DNA of 64,000 nt from Adiantum capillus-veneris (Eukaryota > Streptophyta > Polypodiopsida > Polypodiales > Pteridaceae): positions 138,116,029 to 138,180,028 of the forward strand of contig CM043964.1 in NCBI GenBank assembly GCA_014529385.2. The letters run 5' to 3'. The notes under the pieces were generated by a model. It was not told where the DNA came from and made no database searches. It worked only from the letters and a program-made list of their open reading frames with translations. The number at the start of each line of letters is the position of its first letter. Positions within the stretch are counted from its first letter, which is position 1. Shown in pieces: positions 12,175 through 22,146 of this stretch. A program made the position numbers and the translations under genes.

Positions 12175-13996
12175 TGTCATCAAATATCTAATATCTAACC
12201 AACCCAAATGATTTTCTCATATTAAACTGATCACTTAATATGGGATAATAAACGGGAACAAGGGTTAGAATATAGACATGTGCTTACGGATCAATCTCAA
12301 CACGTGGCCAATGATAAAGGGGCCCAAATGAGAGATGGTCTGTCAAAGAGCAAGGTTAACTAATGAAGCTTAAAAGACCTTAGGGTTAGCTTCATTAAAG
12401 ACCTCCAATGGTTAGTGTTAAAAGTCCTTTGACCATAAGCAAGCTAGGGCTGAACTTGAGGTGGGAACCCGACCTAAACTTAAGCAAGCTAGGGTTGTGC
12501 TTGAGGTGGGAACCTTATGCAAGCTAGGGTTGTGCTCAAGGTGGGAACCTTAAGCAAGCTAGGGTTGTGCTTGAGGTGGGAACTCGACCTAAACTTAAGC
12601 AAGCTAGGGTTGTGCTTGATGTGGGAACCGACCTAAACTTAAGCAAGCTAAGGCTGTGCTTGAGGTGGGAACCCCACCTAAGGTGCTTGTCATGCTTGAT
12701 GACTAAGGTACTTGAGGTACTTGTCACATTTAATGAGGAAGTTGCTTGAGAAGCTTCCTATGCATGGGGGGTAAGATGCTTGAGTCAAAAAGAGAACCTA
12801 CTCACTTAATGAGGAAGTTGCTTGAGAAATTTCCTATGCATAAAAATCTCAAAGTTAGGAAAATTCTAAAAGAGCACATGGGACACATGTCAAACTCTCA
12901 CTAAGCTTAACCACATGGGAGCTTGAATGCTATTGGTTGGGCTAAAGAGGGGTCCAATGAGCTTTCACTTCCACCTAACAAATATCTAGATATTTTCAAG
13001 CTCTCTCTCTCTCTAAGGGGTAAGGAGGACACTTGTCAAAAGAATACCCATATGCTTGACTGCATGCGGCATGTGATTCGCTAAGGGGAGAGGGGTCCAA
13101 TGAGCTTGCAACATGAACAAATTTCGCCCAAAGCAAGCTAGGGGGGTGCTAGGGGGGTATACACCATCACACACACTCATTTGCAAGGCTATTCTCACTT
13201 GGTGAAAGTTGAGGAACACCACCTCCTTCTCCAAGCTTGTGAGAGTGAAAGCCTACACCAACACTCTTGGTTATGGAATGCAAATCCAACCAAGAGCCAT
13301 GCTTCAATGCTTAAGCTTGCCATCTTCTCCATCTCCATTACTATGCTATTATGTATGCTAGCAAGAAGAGTAATGATAAGTGAGGAACTACTTCTTTCTC
13401 CTATGGAATGTTTCTTCTTCCTCTTCCCTATCCTCATTCCCCGCTAGCTCTCTCCACCTTCGAAGGTGTTTGAGGCCTTGGGACTGAGGCTTGGGATATT
13501 TAATGCTTTCTACAAGTTTATGTTATGCTTGTGATGCATGAAGCTTTCCATCTTCATTGCATCACATAGGTCTCAAGGAACACAAAGATTGTATTGTACC
13601 AAGTCTCTCTTGATAGGAGAAACTATAATACAAATGCCTACAAGTTTATGTTATGATTGTGATTCATGAAGCTTTCCATCTTCATTGCATCACATAGGTC
13701 ACAAGGAACACAAAGATTGTATTGTACCAAGTCTCTCTTGATGGGAGAAACTATAATACAAATGCTTATTGGAGGGGGGACCGGCTCCATATGAATCTGG
13801 TCCTCAACTATTGTCATGTTCTCTAAACTCTCTCTCTTGCAAAAGTATTGTTCATGCCAAGTTAAATAAGTACCATGTTTATGTTGCTACCATCAATTAA
13901 GCTCACCCGCTATGCTCACAAAGTAATCTTTCAAAGGTGCTTCACCTAATTTCCTAATTCCGCTACTCTCAAAGTTCATAGGCCATTTCCATTACA
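12175..13996 (+). repeat. Solo LTR inserted in Gypsy D (family LTR copy 2)
   Basis: It starts TGTCATCAAATATC and ends CCATTTCCATTACA, the same termini as the LTR at 8339-9914. It is flanked by a perfect 5-bp duplication, TGATT at 12170-12174 and 13997-14001. No PBS follows. Reading of the host element resumes in frame on the other side (KSSVFAYMI before, FVKESLKG after), which fixes both boundaries. At 1822 bp it is longer than copy 1. It has about five extra copies of an 'AAGCAAGCTAGGGTTGTGCT' block (12455-12690) and a 128-bp internal duplication (units start at 13510 and 13638). Confidence 0.95.
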
Positions 13997-14001
13997 TGAT
14001 T

Positions 14002-15265
14002 TTTGTCAAAGAGTCCCTAAAAGGTCCTACTGTTTCACCGAATGTAAATAGTAGGAATCAAGAAGAGTTATGCTTGTCTAATTTTCTAAAAGGATTCCAA
14101 GATGTGTTCAAGATGATATCCCTATGGACTTACCTTCAAATTGAGGGGATGATGACCATTGAATTGAGCTCCTACCAGGAAGCTCAACGTCTAACAAGCC
14201 TCCTTATCAAGTTTCCCAAGCTCAACAAGAGGAGATTATGAGGAAAGTACAAGAATTTGTAGACAAAGGGATGGTGAGGCCTAGCTCCTTTCCCTTTTGT
14301 TCTCCAGTCTTTCTAGTGCAAAAGAAAGATGGTACATACCGCATGTGTGTGGACTATCGAGCACTAAACCATATCACTATCAAAAACAGACTTCCCGTAC
14401 CTGGGTAGAAGATTTCTAAGATACAAGGCTCTACCTACTTCAATAGGATTGATCTTAAAAGTGGTTATTGTAAGATCCCCAATTTTTGGGTCTCTTTTAA
14501 AAATAAGAAAAATATTTTGTGCATAGACCCCCGGGGAGGGGTATTTCTCAGCTATGATCAAATAAGGATAGTGAATGAAGATATCCTAAAGACCACGTTT
14601 CGTACAACGTTTGGTCTTTATGAATATCTAGTCATACCTTTTGGCTTGACTAATGCACTAGCCACATTCAATCGTTTAATGGAGAAAATATTTAGACCCT
14701 ACCACAAATTCATTGGAGTGTTCTTTGATGATATGATCATCTACTCCAAGTCCTTGTAGGAACACAAGCAATATCTCCAAGTGATATTTCAAGCATTAAG
14801 GGAAAACAAACTTTTTATCAATCAAGCAATATCTCCAAGTGATATTTCAAGCACTAAGGGAAAACAAACTTTTTATCAATCAAAAGAAAAGCAAAATTTT
14901 CCTTCAAGAGATTCAATACTTAGGTCATATTATCTCTCAAGCTGGTATCCGTATGGATCCATCAAAGTTGGAGGTAATAAAAGCATGACCTAACCCAAGG
15001 AATCTACATGAGCTAAGAAGTTTTATTGGTATGTGTGTGTACTATAGACGCTTCATAGCAAAATTCTCTCAAATATCAGGACCATTACATGACTTAACAA
15101 AGAAGAACGTTAAGTACTCATGGACTACTAAGGAGCAAAATGCTTTTGACAAGCTCAAAGAGAAGCTTACCTCTCAACCAATCCTTATGCTTCCGGGTCT
15201 CTCAAAGCCATTTGAGGTACAATGTGATGCTTGTGGTGATTGACTTGGAGCAGTCTTGCTTCAAG
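14002..15265 (+). pseudogene. Gypsy D reverse transcriptase and RNase H start
   Basis: Downstream of the solo LTR, pol continues with [19 protein letters not shown] (about 14250-14310) and [16 protein letters not shown] (about 14320-14370). Then come RIDLKSGY (about 14445-14468), TTFRTTFGLYEY (about 14592) and the catalytic FFDDMIIYSK (about 14722-14751). Next is the LGHIISQAG segment (about 14925-14950), then MCVYYRRFIAKFSQISGPLHDLTKK and an RNase H start (LPGLSKPFEVQCDACGD, to 15243). It carries a 29-codon in-frame insertion, a stop after YSKSL, and a 58-bp tandem duplication (14765 and 14823). Coding ends abruptly near 15265. Confidence 0.9.
14469..14555 (+). other. 87-bp in-frame insertion in the Gypsy D RT domain
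   Basis: In other Gypsy RTs the motif IDLKSGY runs straight into xQIRIxxED. Here 87 bases (29 codons, no stop) separate SGY from DQIRIVNED. The insertion starts TGTAAGATCCCC and ends TCAGCTAT, and TAT stands on both sides of it. It also has GT...AG-like ends (GTAAG at 14470, CAG at 14549-14551). It may be a short insertion remnant or a retained intron-like piece; I cannot decide. Confidence 0.6.
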
Positions 15266-15585
15266 AAGAGTGCATTTTTTTAATGAGCTTTTATTTTCGT
15301 GCTTTTTAAACAATGCACAATTTTTCATGCTTTTTAGAGTCGTTTTCTAGAGCAAATATACATGTTCTAAGCAATGTCCAAAACCACCCGATAAGATTAT
15401 ACACAAAAGAACAACGAATTATCAACACAATAAGTGTCACACATAAGTTGTGGCATCATTAAAGAATTAAACATTACCATGCCAATAGTGTGTGATAAAA
15501 AACCTGAGAGCGTACTACTTCACTAAATAGAGGGAGGGGCAAAATGGGGTTGCCTATTTTTTATGTAGAAAGTAAAGGGTTCATA
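15266..15585. other. Unassigned sequence between Gypsy D and MULE 1
   Basis: AT-rich sequence begins right after the truncated RNase H. I see no gene, terminus or repeat. The break in D lies at about 15265. Confidence 0.4.
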
Positions 15586-17870
15586 GCACGGGGATTGAAA
15601 TACGGGGTTGACTAAGTATGAAGGCAACATCCATCGCAGTCAGTGTGAGTTGATGTATTACCATGTGCTCCTTAGGTTGCAGACCCAAGACATGCACATA
15701 CACATAATACATGTGCTTACAAGCAATGAATGACTTTTGAGGTATCACCCTTTTTTGGAAATCTGGACATGTACAACTTGGCTCGCCTTTGATATGAACA
15801 TCATAACAGCTTTCAGTACGTATACGAAGCACAACATGTTTCTTTTGAATTATAGAGACTTCCTCTAAGAAGGTTCCAACCATCACTGCAGCTGCTTCAA
15901 CCCTTTTTTGTGCGTCTTTTGAAATACCATGCCTCCACTTTCGTCGGCTACTACTTGAACCTCCTTCTCCACATAATGAAAGGAAACCCTATTTTCCTTG
16001 TACTTTGGTGTGCTAATGACGGCCACTTGAAAACCTGCCATTGTAAGACTAGCGAGCTCTTATCTTGAGATTTTTGTCCCCCTTGCAATGGGCCAGATCA
16101 TAGGGGCTATTGGTACCTCCTTCACCTGATTTTTTACTGACTTTGTGTGCTCCACATCATGATTGCAAAACCATAGCCATTACTCTATGGTTTTGTCTTT
16201 GTAGCATCTTTCTGATCAAAAGCATGGTGCAACCAAGCCTGTACCATGACTATAAGAGTGTTACCACAATTTTTTCTAACCACAACACCAAAACACTTCC
16301 TATTACAACGAATGGGCATTCTACGCAAGGCCCATTGTTCACGTGGAACATCATGTTCCTCTACATAGATCGACTGCTATGTTTTGCATGTCAAATGTTC
16401 ATTTTCATGCATGTAGTCTTTTTCAATCTCTTCTTCTTCACTATTGCTTGACTCCATGGTTTCAAATCTGATATGACGTGGATGACCACGAACTTTGCGT
16501 TGTTTTGATTCCATTACATATTCTGGACGATGAGAACTAATAGCTTTTCTTGTCCCTCTCTTCTTTTGTTGCACGGTTTCCTTGTCACCATGCAGTGTGG
16601 GCTCTTCATACATTTGGGGTGCCTGCGACAACTCCTTGTACCACCCTTGCAATGACAGCTGGACTTGGAGTTTGTTGTCTCTCGACTCTTGAGAGCATAG
16701 ATCCAAGTGTGGGACCCGTGCCTATATAACGACCTATCAAGAACCCCAAACGCTTTGCACATTGTATATACGAGTTTAAGACATCGCTAACACAGGCATC
16801 TTATGATGAAATCTTTCTGCTTCCCCCTTCAACAGCCAACCAGCTAGCATGAACGCTCTCAGACAAGTCTATACTTAGAATTTGTGCCTGCTCCCATGGA
16901 ATTTTATTAGCCTATCCACAAACTTGTAGTTGAGTAATTGAACATGGTTTTTCTTGGATCACAAAGAAATAAAATATAAGCTCACATTCTTGTTGATGTT
17001 TCCCCAATGCTCAATTTGTTGTTCCCACCATTTAAACCATCGTTGAAGCGCCTCTAAGTTCTCTTTTGGAACATGAATCAACCACAATCTTTGGTATGCC
17101 TTGCGTTAATTGTAGCCTCTTCGGTTGTTGAGAGTCTCCATGATTCACACGTTCCAATGTGCTCATTTTGCTTTGGTGCAGGCACAAATTTTCCTGTGTA
17201 CTTTTGAAAGCTCTACTCCCAATGGAAAAGGCAAGAGCACTCTCTACCTTCCATAATCTTACACGGGCCTTCATTGTACACTATCCTTATTGCCAACCAA
17301 TTTGCCCCTGCCTCATCTGACATGAACCCTGCAAAATCAGGCAATTCTTGCCCACATTGAGCCATGGTAGCATTCAAACTTTCCCAAAACAATACTTGAG
17401 ACTCCTTGTCCTCCTCTTTTGCTTCTCAAAAATTGCAATAACCTGCAACACTCTCATTCTGGACAAATATGATGCAAATGTTAGGACAAACCTTTTGAAG
17501 GATAAATATTTCATATTTCCAATTAGAAACAAACTTACCCCGGATCATACACAGAACACGACATTGTTGCCCATCCATCTATCCTATGTATATGATCAAA
17601 GTGAACCCAAGCATTCCTCAAGTCCCCTTGCCCAGTTCGTCTCATTCGGTTTACTAGGTCCACACCTAATGCAGGACCTTTTGTAGACATCTTGAAAAGG
17701 TAACATTTTTCTCTTCCATTGCCTTGTCCTGGGAATCTACTGCCATGGAAAAAGGGAAACATACAATGTCGTTGTAATTGCAAAATATGTCATATCCTTC
17801 ACCCATCTGAACAAATTGCTTCACCTTTTATTTGGTTATTAGACCTTTAAATCTACATGAAATATCCATA
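15586..17870 (-). pseudogene. Mutator-like (MULE) transposase relic 1 with SWIM finger
   Basis: Read right to left on the reverse strand, coding begins near 17860 (MGEGYDIFCNYNDI). It passes AWVHFDHIHRIDGWATM (about 17590-17640) and meets an intron-like gap with GTAAG and TTGCAG borders (17443-17538). It resumes as KEEDKESQVLFWESLNA (about 17370-17425), then the catalytic-region segment FAGFMSDEAGANWLAIR (about 17290-17345) and ECSCLFHW (about 17240). The tail has a SWIM zinc-finger pattern CTCPDF...CKHMYYV (about 15690-15770). A DDE-type core with a C-terminal CxC...CxH SWIM finger is the MULE arrangement. Stops occur, for example just before EAKEEDK and after FHWE. The MULE assignment rests on remembered family features and would need a profile search. 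No terminal inverted repeats were found. Confidence 0.72.
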
Positions 17871-17874
17871 TTAA

Positions 17875-18353
17875 TGTGAATGACATCGTGTTTGGTCAAG
17901 TTGTGCCGAGCTACGACAGAGAGAGCGGGGAGAAGATTTTGGAGAGGTTGTTTCCAGCATACCATAGCTATGTATTAGATGATTGTGTTTTCCCCACAGA
18001 AGTTGATGGTGAAATTGTTAGAGGTGATGCAGAGTGAAGTTGTGTATTTTTTTGGTAAGTCACTTATCTTGTATGATGTTGATTAGAATGGTCCTTGTAT
18101 TAATTAAGTTTGACACATTGTTTCCACCACTTGCAAAAGTAATGGTGTTTATTTCTATGTTGGTGACATGGTCAGGTGGTTGCTGGCAACATTCACAGAG
18201 CGTTGCGACTATGTCTTGGATGTGTTTGCAGGGTGTGGTGGTTTGGGGAAGGCGAGTGAAAAATTCCTGAGACATTGCATGTGTTTAGAGGGAGATGATG
18301 TACTCTGTGAGCAATGTCTTTCTCCCATAGTGTGGAGACCCATGCCAAGCTAA
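17875..18353 (+). pseudogene. SAM-dependent methyltransferase-like remnant with one intron
   Basis: Two segments join in one frame if an intron with GTAAGT and TCAG borders (18055-18175, 121 bp) is removed. The first segment includes VDGEIVRGDAE, then an in-frame TGA at about 18034. The second reads WLLATFTERCDYVLDVFAG, continues CGGLGKASEKFLRHCMCLEG, and stops at 18351-18353. VLDVFAGCGG (18213-18242) fits the glycine-rich motif I of Rossmann-fold methyltransferases. The acidic CLEGD about 15 residues later fits the end of the next strand. The layout (RG...VLD.FAG.G...RH...LEGD) reminds me of C-terminal DNA N4/N6-methylase domains. There is no catalytic DPPY/NPPF motif in the surviving piece. 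It lies back to back with MULE relic 1. Substrate and function are unknown. Confidence 0.5.
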
Positions 18354-20202
18354 GAGGGAGGAGATTGTTGTGAGAAGATCCATACATTTGAATTTTTTAC
18401 TACTATGATCTATGTATTATGTACTTCTTTTACATTTTTTGGGGTGCTAACAATGTGTGACTACATGATTGATGTCACTATGTTTGGAATGTCTCTATGT
18501 TTGGCATGTCTCTATGTTGGTTTGACAAAGATTTAAGATCACCTTGTGAGACTACCTGTCATACTTTCAATTCCTTTTAAAAGAGCATACTTTTTCTCTA
18601 GGTGGTAGCTAACAAAGTTTTTATTTGAAGGATTTTTTGTTAGTCTTTTCATTGTTTTGAACGTCCTTAATCTCTTGTAGAGGCCTTTGTGATAAAGGTG
18701 GAGAGATACTTTTTGGAATTCTTAGGCTAAAATGAAGGAAACTCTTGCAAAAGAAAAAAATTGTACTTGAAAATTTAGTTTGGGATTCATATTGTTTACG
18801 TTTAGCCTATAGTTTGTGTGCAAGTTTTGTCTTCGACAAGCTCATTTAGGCCATGTTGCACTGCAAAAGAACAGAAAAGTAGTACAAACTTATATGAAGG
18901 GTTTTTTGTTAGTCTTATGTGTGTGAACGTTCTTAATCTCTTGCAAAGGCCTTTGTGATGAAGGTGGAGCGGTACTTTACAAATTTTTTAAAGCTAAAAT
19001 GAAGGAAACTCTAGCAAAATTTTTTTAAAATTTGTACTTCAAAATTTGGTTCTAAATTTATTTTTTTTTATTTTTAGCCAATAGTTGTACGTAAATTTTG
19101 TCTTGGACAAGCTCATTTAGGCCATGTTGCATTGCAAAAGAACGAAAAAAAAGTACTAATTGCAAAAGGACGAAACATGAAGCTCGCAAAAAATAAATCC
19201 CCTCCAAGCAAGACTAAAAGTAGGTCAAACCATGGAAACAAAATGGAAAAATTATCCAACCCCTGATATGGAAAAAACTAAACTAGAAGCCTACAAAAAC
19301 TAGTGAGAATCACTTAAGCAATGCTTGAAGCATAGAAACCAAAAGCTAAAATCGTTGGAAATCTTGCAAAAGATGAAACAAAGCAGGTCCAATAGAGAGA
19401 AGAGACACTAAAGAAACAAGATAATATTTAGTTGAAGACAAGAAACCGGATCTTATAGTACTTGTTGGTGAAGAAGGGTTATAAGAAATTCCCCTAGTGA
19501 AAGAAAATTGAGTGTCTCCATTCACTAAGCAAAACTTTTTGAGCGAGCTAAAGTCTGAGAAATGACAACATTGTAATATCTGCCAAGGAATTTCTAAATG
19601 GGTAATTTTGAAGCAATGATTGGACTACAAGGTACTCTATATTGTTACCTTGGTTTAAAAAAAACACCTACTTTAATATTATCTAAAAGTAACTCCAAAA
19701 CAAGCACATTAGAAACATATGGTTCTCCTAATGATGACTGAGGAGACGTGGGTTCACAAGAAAAGTCCCCTAGCAACCAAAATTTATAAATAGTGGAGTT
19801 GGAGTATTCTAAAGAAACTTAATTTCACATTCTCACATCACAACAAAGTGTTTAATATTACAACCACAAAAATGTCAAGTCATAGCAACACATCACATGA
19901 TTGCATAACCACTTCTACCACAAAGAGCTTGTTAATTTGAAATTTTGTTAATACACATTGATGGATAAAGTAACTTGTTGTCAATATATTGGCCTCATAA
20001 TAATTCTCATCTAGCTTCCAAAAATCATACATTGTGAATTCTAGAAAGCCAAGGAAACAAGCTTCTACACTCATATTTTCTAACAAAATCTTTACATAGT
20101 TAACGCTAGTGTAAACTATTAACACTATGTCAAAAATATTTCTAATGCACCAATCGCCAAAAGCATGACATTCACCAAAATGTCCATAGACAAAGTGATA
20201 CA
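18354..20202. other. Noncoding spacer between the two MULE relics
   Basis: This spacer is AT-rich, with a long tandem duplication listed separately (18627-19155). A reverse-strand reading frame of 108 codons (19880-20206), hydrophobic and without a motif I know, directly follows the end of MULE relic 2. It could be an eroded tail of that element. Nothing else is recognised. Confidence 0.4.
18627..19155. repeat. 269-bp tandem duplication, noncoding
   Basis: The block starting GAAGGATTTTTTGTTAG at 18627 recurs at 18896 (GAAGGGTTTTTTGTTAG) and can be followed to about 19155 with scattered substitutions. Both copies contain AAAATGAAGGAAACTCT and end in the CTCATTTAGGCCATGTTGCA block. No open frame runs through it. 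Confidence 0.85.
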
Positions 20203-22146
20203 TCATGTAGCTACATGAAATTGTCTAGCACTAGGAGCTTGGAACAACTTAGCTTCTGTTAGGGTAGTCTGATGAATAAAGTCATGTGCTATTGAGTCCA
20301 AGCCAAGAGCTTGAAATAAACAAAATATAAGTGCTTGGAGGGAACAAATGCCAAAATATTGCTTTCTCTTTTCTAAAACGATTGCTTTCTCTTTTCTAAA
20401 ACCATTCACAAGTGCATTGAGGAAATTTCACCATTGAGACTGAGTAATTCACACCTAGTGCTCTAGATCCCTTTGTATTGCCATAAAATGTGTGAGTCTC
20501 ATTGCATATGACAATAGCTTCTTGAACCACCTCACCACTCAGGCTCTACCCTTTTCTATGTTATCTTGATGCTCCTTGGTTAATCATGTTCTCCATTTAA
20601 TAGTCTTTCCATCTCTAAACTTTGGATGAAAAGCGCTATGTGTATTTGAAATGCTTGAACCAACCACATGGTCTTGCAATGAAACCTCTTCAAGAACAAT
20701 TCCGTTCTTTTGAAGCATCTCAATTTCATGCCTTTGTAAATGAGTACCATGAGCAACTAGCCACACACCAAGAGAAGGTATTGAAACACCAATAACCTGG
20801 TCATGACTCATTACGAACCTCCCAAGAATGTGTCGGTGTTAAATTGCAAAACCAAAGAAACCCGACCACAAAACCTCTTGGGTATTTCCTATGGCCTCAT
20901 ACGGGTGGTGCTGGAATCCCATCATTTTTATTTTCATCATCCTCATCTATTAGAGCACAAAAATGTCACTTGGTATTTGACAGGCAATTTTCTACCCAAT
21001 AGCCCACATTGTCTTATGCATTGCTCTTTCAACACACTTTTGTGTCTTATCTTTTTGAGCACTGCCTTGCCTTGTCATGATAACTATTACAAACTCTAGC
21101 TTGTGGATGTCCTCTTCAAGAACTTGCCTAGGATCAATGTTTGTGGGATGTTTTCTTCAAACACTCTTCTTTTTCCACCTACAACATTGCAGCTCAGGGG
21201 AGGCTAACCCAATCTCATCCTACTTGATGCTCATCCTGTTGATTGATTGCAAAACTTTTTTGCCATGTCTTGCATGCTTAGTCTACTTCCTACATGTCTA
21301 CCTTTTAAGTATATATCGTACATCACACTCTGGAATATGGCCAAAAAGATGTCTACCCCAATATCCTTATAAAGGGAAATTTGAACCTTGTAACTCACAC
21401 TAGCTTGCATACTAGCATGTTGGGTCTCTAATAGATTGGTAGTTGGTATAAAAATGCGAGGCTCATCTTGAGTAACAAACCAAGATCTTCAATGTGAAGC
21501 CCTCACATCCCACCAAGAAAGCCATGTTTGCAATGTAGGAATGTCCCCTTGCATTGCATGGCTTGCCCACCAAAAATTCTTAAGCTCATTCTTGCAATTC
21601 TCTATAGCTAAATCTAATGGTGCATTTTTCCATGTTCTACATAAAACCTTGTGGTCCTTTTGCAATGAAGGATGAATGGATTTACATGTATGGTGCACCA
21701 TGCTTTGCTTCCAACAGAAGGAACAACTCCTCTCCTTGTTGTCAACCTTTCTTGTAGCACCACCAAAATATGCTATGAAAACTACAATCCAATTTGCATT
21801 AGCTTCATTGGTCATAACTCCTCAAAACATGGGCTTTGGATACCCATTGTCGTGGACTACCAAGTCCAGTAACCTCCAAAACTGGCTAGCCTTGAACTCT
21901 ATGAAGATGATCAAAGTGGAGCCGCATGTCTTGTAAATTTCCCCTTTTTCTCATTCAATCAACCTAATGAAGTCTAGAGCCATGAACTTTTGTTGACATT
22001 TTAAAAACATGCAATTGAATCTTTTCACTTAGTTGACCAGGAAACAAGATGCTATGAATATACGAAAACCTGCAGTGATTATTCAAATCCAAGACAACCT
22101 TAAACCCTTTTGAAGTTATATTCTTATCTTTCTTGACATTCTCCAA
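20203..22146 (-). pseudogene. MULE transposase relic 2 with SWIM finger remnant
   Basis: This reverse-strand relic is homologous to MULE relic 1. On the right it has FPGQ...FKMSTK (about 22000-22060), matching FPGQ...FKMSTKG in relic 1. The segment MTNEANANWIVVFIAYFGG (about 21755-21815) aligns with MSDEAGANWLAIRIVYNEG, but the conserved Asp is Asn. KERSCSFCWKQSMVHH follows (about 21690-21740), then WLSWWDVR. The tail holds QCTCE (about 20430) and LGL....H.FIHQTTLT (about 20260-20310), matching LGL....H.VIHQLTLT of relic 1. Many stops and frame breaks are present. It is more decayed than relic 1, and the loss of the acidic residue means it could not be catalytic. Confidence 0.68.

Larger units (their letters stand above)
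8339..15265 (+). mobile_element. Ty3/Gypsy LTR retrotransposon D, 3'-truncated
   Basis: The element has a 5' LTR (8339-9914), an iMet primer-binding site (9916-9927), a leader of about 390 bp, gag-protease, then RT and RNase H. Coding is interrupted at 12175-13996 by a solo LTR of the same family and ends abruptly at about 15265 inside RNase H. No integrase or 3' LTR is visible. The gag and RT sequences closely resemble element E (24030-34057). E ends in a chromodomain-like tail, so D probably belongs to the chromovirus branch. Confidence 0.88.

Noticed and set aside
18168-18353. An intact small methyltransferase gene
   Set aside because: The ATG lies inside the intron-like sequence, and the upstream exon in the same frame has a stop; only a remnant can be claimed.
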